The notes: generated by a model from the sequence alone, not told the origin. A DNA stretch of 17,256 nucleotides from an uncultured Christensenellaceae bacterium (GCA_910587825.1 CAJUNJ010000024.1:1-17256), one strand, 5' to 3'. Counted from the stretch's first letter, positions 1 through 7,470 are shown. Program-made: numbers and translations.

Positions 1-55
1 GGCTAAGCCTATTTTGAACCACGCGACTATCGCGTGGTATTCTTTATACAAAAAA
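1..55. repeat. Left copy of 55-bp inverted terminal repeat
   Basis: Bases 1-55 are the exact reverse complement of 17202-17256, and the match breaks at the next base (G at 56; the right copy would need C). Inside lies a perfect hairpin, CCACGCGA-CTA-TCGCGTGG at about 20-38, and the first nine bases form a small palindrome (GGCT-A-AGCC). Read outward, each copy begins with six T residues belonging to a terminator hairpin in unique DNA. I infer that both contig ends run into the same side of one dispersed element. A subterminal hairpin suits an IS200/IS605-type end, but no transposase is visible. The exact length of 55 also equals a common assembler k-mer size. Confidence 0.9.
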
Positions 56-88
56 GCAATGAAAGATTATATAATCTTTCATTGCTTT
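53..88 (-). terminator. Intrinsic terminator ending the nfn operon
   Basis: A 36-base perfect palindrome (two 18-base arms) beginning AAAGCAATGAAAG. On the minus strand it is followed by a T-run leading into GTATAAAG. It lies about 90 bases after the stop of the 142-residue gene and would end the minus-strand operon. Its T-run is shared with the terminal repeat. The stretch 89-177 holds nothing else I can interpret. Confidence 0.75.
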
Positions 89-177
89 CATCTCTATGAA
101 TTAAGCCGTAAAAGTGCTTAATTTTGTTGCTTTAAACTGATTTTTAATAATTATGCCACACATAGTACTTAATAAAA

Positions 178-606
178 CTAAATATTTATCAAAATATTGT
201 AGAATTTATCCATATTTTTATTGACCAAGTCGTAATAAAAACATCTGCCGTCATATCCGTATTGACTGTTATAACGGTTGATATTAAAGCCCTGATACCC
301 CTGCCGAACTTCGATTAACAGTTTTTCATAGGGCATACCGTTGCTTTCATACGTCTTATCAAAAGCAAACTCCACCCACAGCCCTTCGCTTCTCGCTTCC
401 ATAGTAAGATTATTGATACTGACACCGAAAGCAGGCATCTCGTGCGCGCCGTCTATCATTTCTTTAAAACCGTTAAGCACAGAGTTAAATACGGGCTCAC
501 CGCAACCGTATGTTGAACATTCGCCCTGATTGTATATATTGATTTCCTGCGCGCAGTCAAAAGCTTTTTCAAGCCCGATACAAATACCCATAAATTTATT
601 TTTCAT
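178..606 (-). CDS. Unknown 142-residue protein, last gene of the nfn operon
   Basis: I do not recognise this protein. It is soluble-looking, with no signal peptide or membrane segment, and rich in Asn, Tyr and Gly. Four cysteines lie in the first 36 residues, including a C-x4-C pair in ECSTYGCGEP (residues 29-38). The C-terminal third is aromatic (YQGFNINRYNSQYGYDGRCF). The start lies only 9 bases after the nfnB stop with no clear Shine-Dalgarno site, so translation probably depends on coupling to nfnB. No promoter is visible between them and the terminator at 53-88 follows, which supports co-transcription. Base composition is like its neighbours. That it is a protein gene is likely from its position and codon use; its role is unknown, and a link to NfnAB is inference from position only. 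Confidence 0.7.
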   Translation of the reverse strand: MKNKFMGICIGLEKAFDCAQEINIYNQGECSTYGCGEPVFNSVLNGFKEMIDGAHEMPAFGVSINNLTMEARSEGLWVEFAFDKTYESNGMPYEKLLIEVRQGYQGFNINRYNSQYGYDGRCFYYDLVNKNMDKFYNILINI

Positions 607-615
607 AATTTTATA

Positions 616-2034
616 CTAATTATACTTTGCAGTCAAATATTCGTCTATGGCTTTTGCCGCTGTCTTTCCCGCTCCCATAGCAAGTATTACAGTTGCCGCC
701 CCGGTAACAGCATCACCACCGGCAAAAACGCCTTGCTTGGTAGTTTTTCCCGTGCCCTCTTCTGCGATAATTCCACCGCGAGCATTTACGTCAAGACCGT
801 CAGTCGTATTTTTTATAAGCGGATTGGGGCTTGTTCCTATCGCCATTATTACGCAGTCAACGTCTAAAACATATTCACTGCCCTCAACCTCAACCGGCTT
901 TCTTCTGCCCCTTTCGTCGGGTTCGCCAAGACGGCATTTTCTGACTTTAATACCCGTTACAAAACCGTTTTTAATGTCACGTCTGTTATCCGGGTTGTTA
1001 TAGCCCAATATCTTGACGGGATTGCGCAGAATTTCAAATTTAATACCTTCTTCTTCCGCGTGTTCAACCTCTTCCTTTCTTGCCGGAAGTTCATCCATAG
1101 AACGTCTGTAAACTATGTAAACGTTGTCTGCACCAAGCCTTAAAGCAGTCCTTGCGGCATCCATAGCCACATTTCCTCCGCCTACCACGGCAACGTTTTT
1201 TGCGTGCATTACAGGAGTTTGCGAATCTGACTTATAAGCCTTCATAAGGTTTGCCCTCGTCAAAAATTCATTTGCCGAGTAAACGCCCTTTAATCCTTCG
1301 CCCTTTATACCCATAAATCTCGGAAGTCCCGCGCCCGAACCGACAAATACCGCTTCATAACCGTCTTCAAACAGTTCGTCTACGGTTATCGTTTTACCTA
1401 TTACGACATTTGTCTGTATTTCCACACCTAATTTTTTTAAAGTTTCGACTTCATTTTTGACTATATCTTTGGGAAGTCTGAATTCGGGAATGCCATAAAC
1501 GAGAACACCGCCCGCAACGTGCAAAGCTTCGAATACGGTGACTTTATAGCCCTTTTTCGCAAGGTCGCCCGCACAGGTCAGCCCCGAAGGACCTGAGCCG
1601 ATTACGGCGACTTTACGCCCGTTCTGTTCGGGAAGCACAGGTTCGCCTTTAAAATTAGTATTGTGATAATCGGCAACAAACCGTTCAAGCCTGCCTATGC
1701 CTACAGGTTCGAATTTAATACCCAAAGTACACTTGCTTTCACACTGTGTTTCCTGAGGACATACGCGCCCGCACACGGCAGGCAACGATGAACTTTCGGC
1801 AATTACCGAATAAGCGCCATCAAAATCCTTTTGCTTGATTTTGGAAATAAAGTCTGGAATAGATATATTGACGGGACAACCTTCCACACACGGTCTGTTT
1901 TTACAGTTTAAACATCTCTGCGCTTCCGCAACCGCCGTCTGTTCGGTATAACCAAGCGCGACTTCTTTAAAATTGCGGGCGCGAACATTTGCCTCCTGTA
2001 CGGGCATCTCGTTTTTCTTAGGTTGAACAGCCAT
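616..2034 (-). CDS. nfnB: NfnB-type / GltD-like NADPH flavoprotein subunit
   Basis: A 472-residue cytoplasmic iron-sulfur flavoprotein of the glutamate synthase small-subunit family. Two cysteine groups near the N-terminus (C41, C44, C49, C53 and C88, C92, C98, C102) fit two [4Fe-4S] clusters. GSGPSG at 146-151 begins the FAD Rossmann fold, and VVGGGNVAMDAA near 283-294 begins the NADP(H) fold. The family includes both GltD and NfnB. Here it is NfnB by context, because nfnA lies directly upstream and no gltB large subunit is nearby. With NfnA it should couple NADH and reduced ferredoxin oxidation to NADP+ reduction by electron bifurcation. I chose the ATG at 2034: AGGAG stands 8 bases upstream and the ATG overlaps the nfnA stop by one base (TAATG). 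An in-frame upstream ATG at 2064 lies inside nfnA. Confidence 0.88.
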   Translation of the reverse strand: MAVQPKKNEMPVQEANVRARNFKEVALGYTEQTAVAEAQRCLNCKNRPCVEGCPVNISIPDFISKIKQKDFDGAYSVIAESSSLPAVCGRVCPQETQCESKCTLGIKFEPVGIGRLERFVADYHNTNFKGEPVLPEQNGRKVAVIGSGPSGLTCAGDLAKKGYKVTVFEALHVAGGVLVYGIPEFRLPKDIVKNEVETLKKLGVEIQTNVVIGKTITVDELFEDGYEAVFVGSGAGLPRFMGIKGEGLKGVYSANEFLTRANLMKAYKSDSQTPVMHAKNVAVVGGGNVAMDAARTALRLGADNVYIVYRRSMDELPARKEEVEHAEEEGIKFEILRNPVKILGYNNPDNRRDIKNGFVTGIKVRKCRLGEPDERGRRKPVEVEGSEYVLDVDCVIMAIGTSPNPLIKNTTDGLDVNARGGIIAEEGTGKTTKQGVFAGGDAVTGAATVILAMGAGKTAAKAIDEYLTAKYN

Positions 2035-2873
2035 TATCCTATCTCCTTTTTGAAAAGATTGCAATGCTCCCTTTCCCTGTTTTCGAACTCACAGTACATA
2101 TTCGAACGAGCCATAGCTTCGTCGAAATCAACTTCGAATCCGTTAAAATCGGGTCCGTCGACGCACGCAAACTTAGTTTTTCCTCCAACGGTAAGCCTGC
2201 AACCGCCGCACATTCCCGTACCGTCTATCATTATCGGATTCATAGATACTGTCGTGGGTATACCGTAGGGCTTAGTCGTGGCAACGACAAACTTCATCAT
2301 AATAAGCGGACCTATAGTAATGACTTCGTCATACTTTTCACCGCCGTCAATCGCCTCTTTAAGCGGTAATGTAACTACACCCTGTCTGCCGTAACTTCCG
2401 TCGTCGGTCATTATTGTAAGTTTATCGGAACAAGCTTTAAACTCTTGTTCGAGAATAAGCAAATCTTTGTTTCTGAACCCGATTATAGAATGAACTTCCG
2501 CGCCGAGTTCATGAAATCTCTGCGCAACGGGCAAAGCTATCGCACATCCGACTCCTCCGCCGACTATACATACTTTTTTAATGCCTTCCGTCTTGGTGGC
2601 GCAGCCTAACGGTCCGACAAAGTCGCTTATCGACTCGCCTTCTTTTTTATTATTAAGACGCATAGTCGTTCCGCCGACTATCTGAAAAATTATTTTAACC
2701 GTTCCCGCTTGCCTGTCGTAACCTGCAACGGTAAGCGGAATTCTTTCCCCGTCCTCGTCCACACGCAGAATTATGAATTGCCCCGCCTGCGCCTTTTTTG
2801 CCACAAGCGGTGCGTATATATCCATCATAGTTACTGTGGGATTCAGTTCGCTTTTTTTAACTATCCTGTACAT
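2034..2873 (-). CDS. nfnA: NfnA-type FAD/NAD(H) subunit with [2Fe-2S] site
   Basis: A 279-residue protein of the ferredoxin reductase family usually labelled sulfide/dihydroorotate dehydrogenase-like. The N-terminal half is the flavin-binding barrel, with GQFIILRVDEDGERIPLT near 37-54. The NAD-binding half starts at IVGGGVGCAIALP (about 108). The C-terminus carries the cysteine cluster GMCGGCRLTVGGKTKFAC, where a [2Fe-2S] cluster sits in this family. In NfnAB this subunit binds NADH and FAD and pairs with the GltD-like NfnB encoded next. The start is the ATG at 2873, with AAAGGAG 5 bases upstream; the TTG one codon earlier is too close to that site. It overlaps the upstream unknown gene by 17 bases, so translation is probably coupled. 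PyrK is the main alternative, but no pyrD or other pyr gene is nearby. Confidence 0.88.
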   Translation of the reverse strand: MYRIVKKSELNPTVTMMDIYAPLVAKKAQAGQFIILRVDEDGERIPLTVAGYDRQAGTVKIIFQIVGGTTMRLNNKKEGESISDFVGPLGCATKTEGIKKVCIVGGGVGCAIALPVAQRFHELGAEVHSIIGFRNKDLLILEQEFKACSDKLTIMTDDGSYGRQGVVTLPLKEAIDGGEKYDEVITIGPLIMMKFVVATTKPYGIPTTVSMNPIMIDGTGMCGGCRLTVGGKTKFACVDGPDFNGFEVDFDEAMARSNMYCEFENREREHCNLFKKEIG

Positions 2874-3123
2874 CAAAACTCCTTTTTACAAAACTTCTTA
2901 TACTTTTTATACTGTGTAGAGGGTAAGGCGCATTATATTCAAAATCATACCTGACCTTTCTGACAATTCCTTCCTGTAAATTATTGTGTCTGCCAAGCGG
3001 TGCAATTACTTTGTCTCCTTCCTTAATGCCTTCAAGCGGGCTTATATACCAATAAAAATAACCGGCAACGTTCGGATCATCAACAAATTCAATAGCCGCA
3101 AAACAAAGTTTTTCTTCATCCAT
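2857..3123 (-). CDS. Unknown 88-residue protein, first gene of the nfn operon, apparently leaderless
   Basis: I do not recognise the family. The middle, KEGDKVIAPLGRHNNLQEGI, loosely resembles the small beta-barrel at the PriA N-terminus (GD-V-VPFG...G-V), but this is a short match and not a call. There is no signal peptide, membrane segment or metal motif. The ATG at 3123 is the best start: a TATAAT at 3130-3135 ends six bases upstream, which places transcription start at or next to the ATG, and there is no Shine-Dalgarno site. The frame stays open upstream to 3231, but that part crosses a terminator. The gene overlaps nfnA by 17 bases. A link to NfnAB is inferred only from this overlap. Confidence 0.62.
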   Translation of the reverse strand: MDEEKLCFAAIEFVDDPNVAGYFYWYISPLEGIKEGDKVIAPLGRHNNLQEGIVRKVRYDFEYNAPYPLHSIKSIRSFVKRSFDVQDS

Positions 3124-3129
3124 AATTAC

Positions 3130-3158
3130 ATTATAACTATTTTGCGGATTAAATGCAA
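3130..3158 (-). promoter_or_regulatory. Promoter of the nfn operon
   Basis: On the minus strand, TTGCAT (3153-3158), a 17-base spacer and TATAAT (3130-3135). Only six bases separate the -10 box from the ATG at 3123, giving a predicted leaderless transcript. The -35 box begins two bases beyond the T-run of the preceding terminator, so the units abut directly. The adhE promoter uses the same two hexamers and the same spacing. Confidence 0.7.
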
Positions 3159-3161
3159 GAA

Positions 3162-3191
3162 AAAAGACTTGCATTAATTTGCAAGTCTTTT
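3162..3191 (-). terminator. Terminator of the adhE-kinase operon
   Basis: A perfect 12-bp stem, AAAAGACTTGCA with TGCAAGTCTTTT, and a six-base loop. On the minus strand it ends in six T residues at 3160-3165. It lies 13 bases past the stop of the kinase gene. Confidence 0.85.
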
Positions 3192-3203
3192 CAAATTTAT
3201 CCG

Positions 3204-3953
3204 TTATTCGTAATCTACTACGTCTATCCACTTATGCAGAAATTCACGTTCGCTTTCGGGCGCCTTGACAAGTCGTGAAGCAGCAACAATAGGTATCCAT
3301 CTCTGTACATACTGAATTGCCGTATCACTTTTACGACAATAAAGTTTAAGATACTTCTGTGCAAGATTTTCTTTGCCTACAAGGTAGAATAAAAGGTAAC
3401 TTCTTGCCACGTCGGCAGAAGAGTTGCCCTGTGTGGCGTGCGACCAGTCTATAATGTACGGCGTTCCGTCGGCAGTAATTATAATGTTGGAAGGGTTGAA
3501 ATCGCCGTGACAAAGATTTTTGTGCTTGGGCATAGAATCAAGACGGGTATGAAGCTCGTATCTCGTTGTCGCATCAAGATCTGCGGATGAGATTTTCGCA
3601 TTCATTTTATCTTTAAGCTTATTGAGCATAGGCACTTTTTTAGAAAGAACGGTGCGTTGTAAATCAACGAAAAGATTTAAATACTCGTCTTCCTTTTCGG
3701 GATGTTTATCCATAAGCGACTGCAAGGTTTCGCCTTCGATATAGTCAAGTATAATCGCCCATTTACCGTCTACAACTTCTATCGACCTGATTTTAGGCAC
3801 GTTGAGATCGGTCTCTTCAACTCTTGCGTGGTTTAACGCTTCGTTAAGTATGTTTGCTTTGGAATAGCTTCCGTCAAACAGCTTGATAAGCTTGTCGCCG
3901 CTCATATAAATCTTTTTGTCGGGTCTTGAAAAAATTAAGTTTTCTTCTTTCAT
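3204..3953 (-). CDS. APH-family small-molecule kinase
   Basis: A 249-residue cytoplasmic protein with the aminoglycoside phosphotransferase / choline kinase fold. The catalytic loop is HGDFNPSN (H149, D151, N156), and the metal-binding DW is D169-W170 in YIIDWSHA. The N-lobe holds a likely ATP-binding lysine (LIKLFDG, near 22-28) and a hinge at ILDYIEGETL (68-77). The family phosphorylates aminoglycosides, choline, sugars or other hydroxyl compounds, and the substrate cannot be read from sequence. It lies 15 bases downstream of adhE with an excellent Shine-Dalgarno site (AAGGAGG, 8 bases before ATG) and shares adhE's terminator, so it is co-transcribed. Being in a fermentation operon argues for a metabolic substrate over drug resistance; that is inference. 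Confidence 0.85.
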   Translation of the reverse strand: MKEENLIFSRPDKKIYMSGDKLIKLFDGSYSKANILNEALNHARVEETDLNVPKIRSIEVVDGKWAIILDYIEGETLQSLMDKHPEKEDEYLNLFVDLQRTVLSKKVPMLNKLKDKMNAKISSADLDATTRYELHTRLDSMPKHKNLCHGDFNPSNIIITADGTPYIIDWSHATQGNSSADVARSYLLFYLVGKENLAQKYLKLYCRKSDTAIQYVQRWIPIVAASRLVKAPESEREFLHKWIDVVDYE

Positions 3954-3968
3954 TTTATTTTCCTCCTT

Positions 3969-6578
3969 TTATTTACCGTAATACGCATTGAGATACATTT
4001 GTTTGATTTCGCTCATCAAAGGATATCTGGGATTTGCGCCCGTACACTGGTCGTCAAATGCCTGTTCAACCATATCGTCAAGACGGTTAAGGAAATCCTG
4101 CTCGTCTATGCCGTAATCTTTAATGGTCTTTTTAATGCCGACCTTGCCCTTTAATTCGTCTATTGCCGAAATCAGATTTGCTATCTTCTCGTCATCGTTC
4201 TTTCCGACAAGTCCGAGGCATTCAGCAACTTCGGCGTATCTGCGCTTTGTGTGAGGATAACCGTACTGGCTGAACGTGCCCATCTTCGCGGGAGCGTCCG
4301 ACGAATTGAATTTAATTACTTCGTTGATAAGAAGCGCGTTCGCTACGCCGTGAGGCAGATGATGGAATGCGCCAAGCTTATGCGCCATACTGTGGCATAC
4401 GCCAAGGAAAGCATTAGCAAAAGCCATACCCGCCATTGTAGCAGCGTTAGCCATTTTCTCCCTCGCTTCAACGTCCGTCTGACCGTTTTCATAAGCCGAA
4501 GGCAGATATTTGAATATAACCTTCAACGCCTGAATTGCAAGCCCGTCGGTATAATCGGTTGCAAGCATCGAAGCATAAGCTTCAAGCGCGTGCGTAACCG
4601 CGTCGATACCGGAAGCGGCCGTAAGTCCCTTAGGCGCAGACATATGCAAGTCGGTATCTATAATCGCCATATCGGGCAACAGTTCGTAATCGGCAAGAGG
4701 ATATTTCACTCCCGTTTTTTCGTCTGTAATAACGGCAAACGGTGTTACTTCCGAACCCGTACCCGCCGACGTGGGTATTGCGATAAAGTAAGCTTTTTCG
4801 CCCATCTTGGGGAAAGTGTAAACCCTCTTTCTTATATCAACGAAGCGCATTGCCATATCGAGGAAATCGACTTCGGGATGTTCGTACATAACCCACATAA
4901 TCTTTGCGGCATCCATCGCGCTTCCGCCGCCGAGAGCGATAATCGTATCGGGCTTGAACGCATTCATTTGCTTTGCGCCTTCAATCGCACAGGCAAGCGT
5001 GGGGTCGGGTTCAACGTTGAAGAAAGACGTATGCGCCATTCCCATTTCGTCAAGTTTATCGGTAATGCACTTTGTAAAGCCGTTTTGATAGAGAAAATTA
5101 TCTGTTACTATAAACGCTCTCTTTTTGCCCATAACGTTTTTCAGTTCGTCAAGCGCAACGGGCAGACAGCCTTTCTTTAAATATACTTTTTCGGGAGCCC
5201 TGAACCACAACATATTTTCTCTCCTTTCCGCAACGGTCTTGATATTTATAAGATGCTTTACGCCGACGTTTTCAGACACGGAGTTACCGCCCCAGGAACC
5301 GCAACCAAGCGTAAGCGAAGGCGCAAGTTTAAAGTTATATAAATCTCCGATACCGCCCTGCGAGGAAGGTGTGTTTATCAGAATACGGCAGGTTTTCATT
5401 CTTTCGCCGAATTCAGTAATTTTGTTCTGAGAAGTTATAACGTTTACGTAAAGCGAAGATGTATGACCGTATCCGCCGTCCGCAATCAGTTTTTCAGCCT
5501 TATTGAGTGCGTCGCCGAAATCCGACGCGCTATACATTGCAAGTACGGGCGAAAGTTTTTCGTGCGCAAACTCTTCGGAAAGCTCCACCGAATCAACCTC
5601 GCCGATAAGAACTTTTGCCGTTGCGGGAACTTTAACGCCTGCAATTTCGGCAATCTTTCTCGCGCTTTGTCCGACAATTTTAGCATTGAGCGAACCGTTG
5701 ATTAAAATAGTTTTTCTGACTTTTTCAAGCTCGTCTTCTTTAAGAAAATAGCAACCGCGTGCAGAAAATTCTTTTTTAACTTTGTTGTATATCTTTTCCG
5801 CCACTATCACGGACTGTTCAGAAGCGCAAATCATACCGTTGTCAAAAGTTTTGGAATGTACGATAGAGCTTACGGCAAGCTGAATATCCGCGCTTTCATC
5901 GATAATTGCGGGAGTGTTGCCGGCGCCGACGCCTATAGCGGGCTTACCGCTTGAATAAGCCGCCCTTACCATACCGGGACCGCCTGTTGCAAGAATAATG
6001 TCTACTTCTTTCATCAAAAGATTGGTCATTTCAAGAGTAGGCACATCTATCCAGCTTATTATGCCTTCGGGCGCACCTGCGGCAACAGCCGCTTCGTAAA
6101 CTATTTTAGCCGCAGAAATGGTGCTGCTCTTTGCACGCGGATGAGGGCTTATTATACAGCCGTTTCTTGTTTTAAGACTTATCAAGGTTTTGAATATTGC
6201 CGTAGACGTAGGATTGGTTGTGGGTATAACCGCGCCGACTACGCCGATGGGTTCTGCAATTTTCTTAATTCCGTACGCCTTGTCTTCCTCGATGACACCG
6301 CAGGTCTTAACATTCTTGTATGCGTTATATATATATTCCGCAGCATAATGGTTTTTGATAACCTTATCTTCCACCACGCCCATTCCCGTTTCTTCAACGG
6401 CAAGTTTGGCAAGCGGAATTCTTGCCTTATTAGCTGCAGACGCGCACGCAAGAAAAATTTTATCAACTTGTTCCTGCGAAAATGTTGCATAAATTTTTTG
6501 CGCTTCTTTGACCCTTTTCAGCTCTTGCTCCAACTTTTCAACACTGTCGCAAATGCCGTAGTTCAATTTAAAATCCAT
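3969..6578 (-). CDS. adhE: Bifunctional acetaldehyde-CoA/alcohol dehydrogenase AdhE
   Basis: An 869-residue fusion of the usual length for AdhE. It reduces acetyl-CoA to acetaldehyde and then to ethanol, using NADH at both steps, and in this family it assembles into cytoplasmic filaments (spirosomes). The N-terminal aldehyde dehydrogenase domain has its catalytic cysteine at about residue 251 (DNGMICASEQS). The C-terminal iron-dependent alcohol dehydrogenase domain shows GGGSAMDAAK and the iron ligands in IDAVTHALEAY and HSMAHKLGAFHHLPHG. No frameshift or missing key residue is visible. AGGAGG lies 5 bases before the ATG. It heads an operon with the APH-like kinase. The AT-rich upstream region contains two possible promoters and palindromes that could take a redox regulator such as Rex. 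It is the main NADH sink in this window. Confidence 0.97.
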   Translation of the reverse strand: MDFKLNYGICDSVEKLEQELKRVKEAQKIYATFSQEQVDKIFLACASAANKARIPLAKLAVEETGMGVVEDKVIKNHYAAEYIYNAYKNVKTCGVIEEDKAYGIKKIAEPIGVVGAVIPTTNPTSTAIFKTLISLKTRNGCIISPHPRAKSSTISAAKIVYEAAVAAGAPEGIISWIDVPTLEMTNLLMKEVDIILATGGPGMVRAAYSSGKPAIGVGAGNTPAIIDESADIQLAVSSIVHSKTFDNGMICASEQSVIVAEKIYNKVKKEFSARGCYFLKEDELEKVRKTILINGSLNAKIVGQSARKIAEIAGVKVPATAKVLIGEVDSVELSEEFAHEKLSPVLAMYSASDFGDALNKAEKLIADGGYGHTSSLYVNVITSQNKITEFGERMKTCRILINTPSSQGGIGDLYNFKLAPSLTLGCGSWGGNSVSENVGVKHLINIKTVAERRENMLWFRAPEKVYLKKGCLPVALDELKNVMGKKRAFIVTDNFLYQNGFTKCITDKLDEMGMAHTSFFNVEPDPTLACAIEGAKQMNAFKPDTIIALGGGSAMDAAKIMWVMYEHPEVDFLDMAMRFVDIRKRVYTFPKMGEKAYFIAIPTSAGTGSEVTPFAVITDEKTGVKYPLADYELLPDMAIIDTDLHMSAPKGLTAASGIDAVTHALEAYASMLATDYTDGLAIQALKVIFKYLPSAYENGQTDVEAREKMANAATMAGMAFANAFLGVCHSMAHKLGAFHHLPHGVANALLINEVIKFNSSDAPAKMGTFSQYGYPHTKRRYAEVAECLGLVGKNDDEKIANLISAIDELKGKVGIKKTIKDYGIDEQDFLNRLDDMVEQAFDDQCTGANPRYPLMSEIKQMYLNAYYGK

Positions 6579-6612
6579 TCTGTCCTCCTGAAATTTTATT
6601 GGATAAAAATAA

Positions 6613-6716
6613 TTGTTATTTATTTATCGATAAAATTATATCAAATTATTTACTTATATGCAATAACACTAAGGCAACTTTTTTTAAAAATTATACTTTG
6701 TTATTTATTTAAACAA
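6613..6716. promoter_or_regulatory. Repeated and palindromic DNA in the adhE promoter region
   Basis: The 14-mer TTGTTATTTATTTA occurs twice on the plus strand, at 6613-6626 and 6698-6711. The second copy continues into AACAA, forming TTGTT-N9-AACAA (6698-6716). This resembles a Rex operator (TTGTT-N8-AACAA) but is one base too long. A perfect 12-base palindrome, TTTATCGATAAA (6623-6634), sits at the predicted P1 start site. These are candidate binding sites; the regulator is not identified here. Confidence 0.4.
6635..6663 (-). promoter_or_regulatory. Main candidate promoter of adhE (P1)
   Basis: On the minus strand, TTGCAT (6658-6663), a 17-base spacer and TATAAT (6635-6640). Both hexamers and the spacing match the nfn operon promoter. 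Transcription would start near 6628, giving a leader of about 50 bases. Confidence 0.7.
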
Positions 6717-6719
6717 TAA
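6690..6719 (-). promoter_or_regulatory. Second candidate adhE promoter (P2)
   Basis: TATAAT at 6690-6695 on the minus strand with TTATTG 18 bases upstream (6714-6719). It overlaps the inverted repeat TTGTT-N9-AACAA at 6698-6716. It is weaker than P1 because the -35 box is poor. Confidence 0.35.
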
Positions 6720-6743
6720 GTTAAAAACAATCATATAAAATAT

Positions 6744-6763
6744 GGCGGACTTAAAAGCCCGCC
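6744..6763 (-). terminator. Terminator after the membrane-linked XRE gene
   Basis: On the minus strand, GGCGGGCTT-TT-AAGTCCGCC forms a 9-bp stem with one G-U pair, followed by the T-rich ATATTTTATATG. It begins about 24 bases past the stop at 6787. Confidence 0.75.
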
Positions 6764-6786
6764 GTTTGACGTATAAAATATTCAGG

Positions 6787-7470
6787 CTATTTATTTTTAC
6801 GGAAATAAACTATTATTTCGCCTACGATACCTGTAAAACCGCAAAGAACTCCGTCAAAAACAATTATTACCCAATACGGATGCCATAAACTAAATATCGC
6901 ACCGAGAATTAAATAAGTTATCAGACTTATAAGCATCAATGTACCGCATATTGCGCCTATAAAAGGATTTTCACCCTTTTCATAGTTCTTTCTTCGCTTT
7001 TCCTTATTGAACAGGTCAAAAATAATTCCCGCAATTCCGCAAGAAAGCGCGCCTACGGGAATAATTACCCAATAAGGATGCCACAAATTCTTCCAAGCGC
7101 CGAGAACAAAATAAGCGGCAAGCGATACAAACATTATAAATGCGCATACTGCCCCGCCAATCCTGTCTATCATTTTCGTTTCCCCGTCGTTCTTGCCACG
7201 CTTGAACAGATGATCTTCGATTACAAATTTATCAATCTCTTCCTTCCCGTTTTCCTTTGATATATCGGTTCTGCATCCGTTAAGCAACTCATCTACGGTA
7301 ACGCCGAATATGCGCGAAATCGGCACCAAAAGTCCTGTTTCGGGCATTGCTTCATTCGTCTCCCATTTGGATACGGCTTTGTTAGACACGCCGAGTTTTT
7401 CCGCAAGTTCCGCCTGAGTCATTCCCTTTTCTTTTCTCAATGAAAACAGAAATTCACCGAAAGTATTCAT
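6787..7470 (-). CDS. XRE-family regulator with duplicated membrane module
   Basis: A 227-residue protein. Residues 5-60 are a standard XRE helix-turn-helix (MTQAELAEKLGVSNKAVSKWE), followed by a charged linker (66-100). The C-terminal half is two copies of one roughly 46-residue unit (104-149 and 171-216), identical at 23 positions by hand alignment. Each contains two hydrophobic segments around an invariant LWHPYWVII. This predicts four membrane segments, with the DNA-binding domain held at the cytoplasmic face of the membrane. Membrane-tethered XRE regulators with repeated short hydrophobic modules are common in Firmicutes, but the signal sensed is unknown. AGGAG lies 6 bases before the ATG. 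The gene has its own promoter and terminator and so is monocistronic. It may control itself or adhE; nothing in the sequence decides this. Confidence 0.85.
   Translation of the reverse strand: MNTFGEFLFSLRKEKGMTQAELAEKLGVSNKAVSKWETNEAMPETGLLVPISRIFGVTVDELLNGCRTDISKENGKEEIDKFVIEDHLFKRGKNDGETKMIDRIGGAVCAFIMFVSLAAYFVLGAWKNLWHPYWVIIPVGALSCGIAGIIFDLFNKEKRRKNYEKGENPFIGAICGTLMLISLITYLILGAIFSLWHPYWVIIVFDGVLCGFTGIVGEIIVYFRKNK

Noticed and set aside
616..2034. Glutamate synthase small subunit (gltD) as the primary call
   Set aside because: No gltB is nearby and the gene overlaps an NfnA-type partner, so NfnB is the better reading. The domain family is the same.
3124..3231. N-terminal extension of the 88-residue protein to 3231
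   Set aside because: It would cross the kinase terminator and the operon promoter, and would overlap the end of the kinase gene.
4251..5180. A 309-residue open frame on the plus strand inside adhE
   Set aside because: It lies antisense to the conserved AdhE coding sequence, its translation is rich in Arg, His and Cys with no recognisable domain, and it has no promoter or ribosome site.
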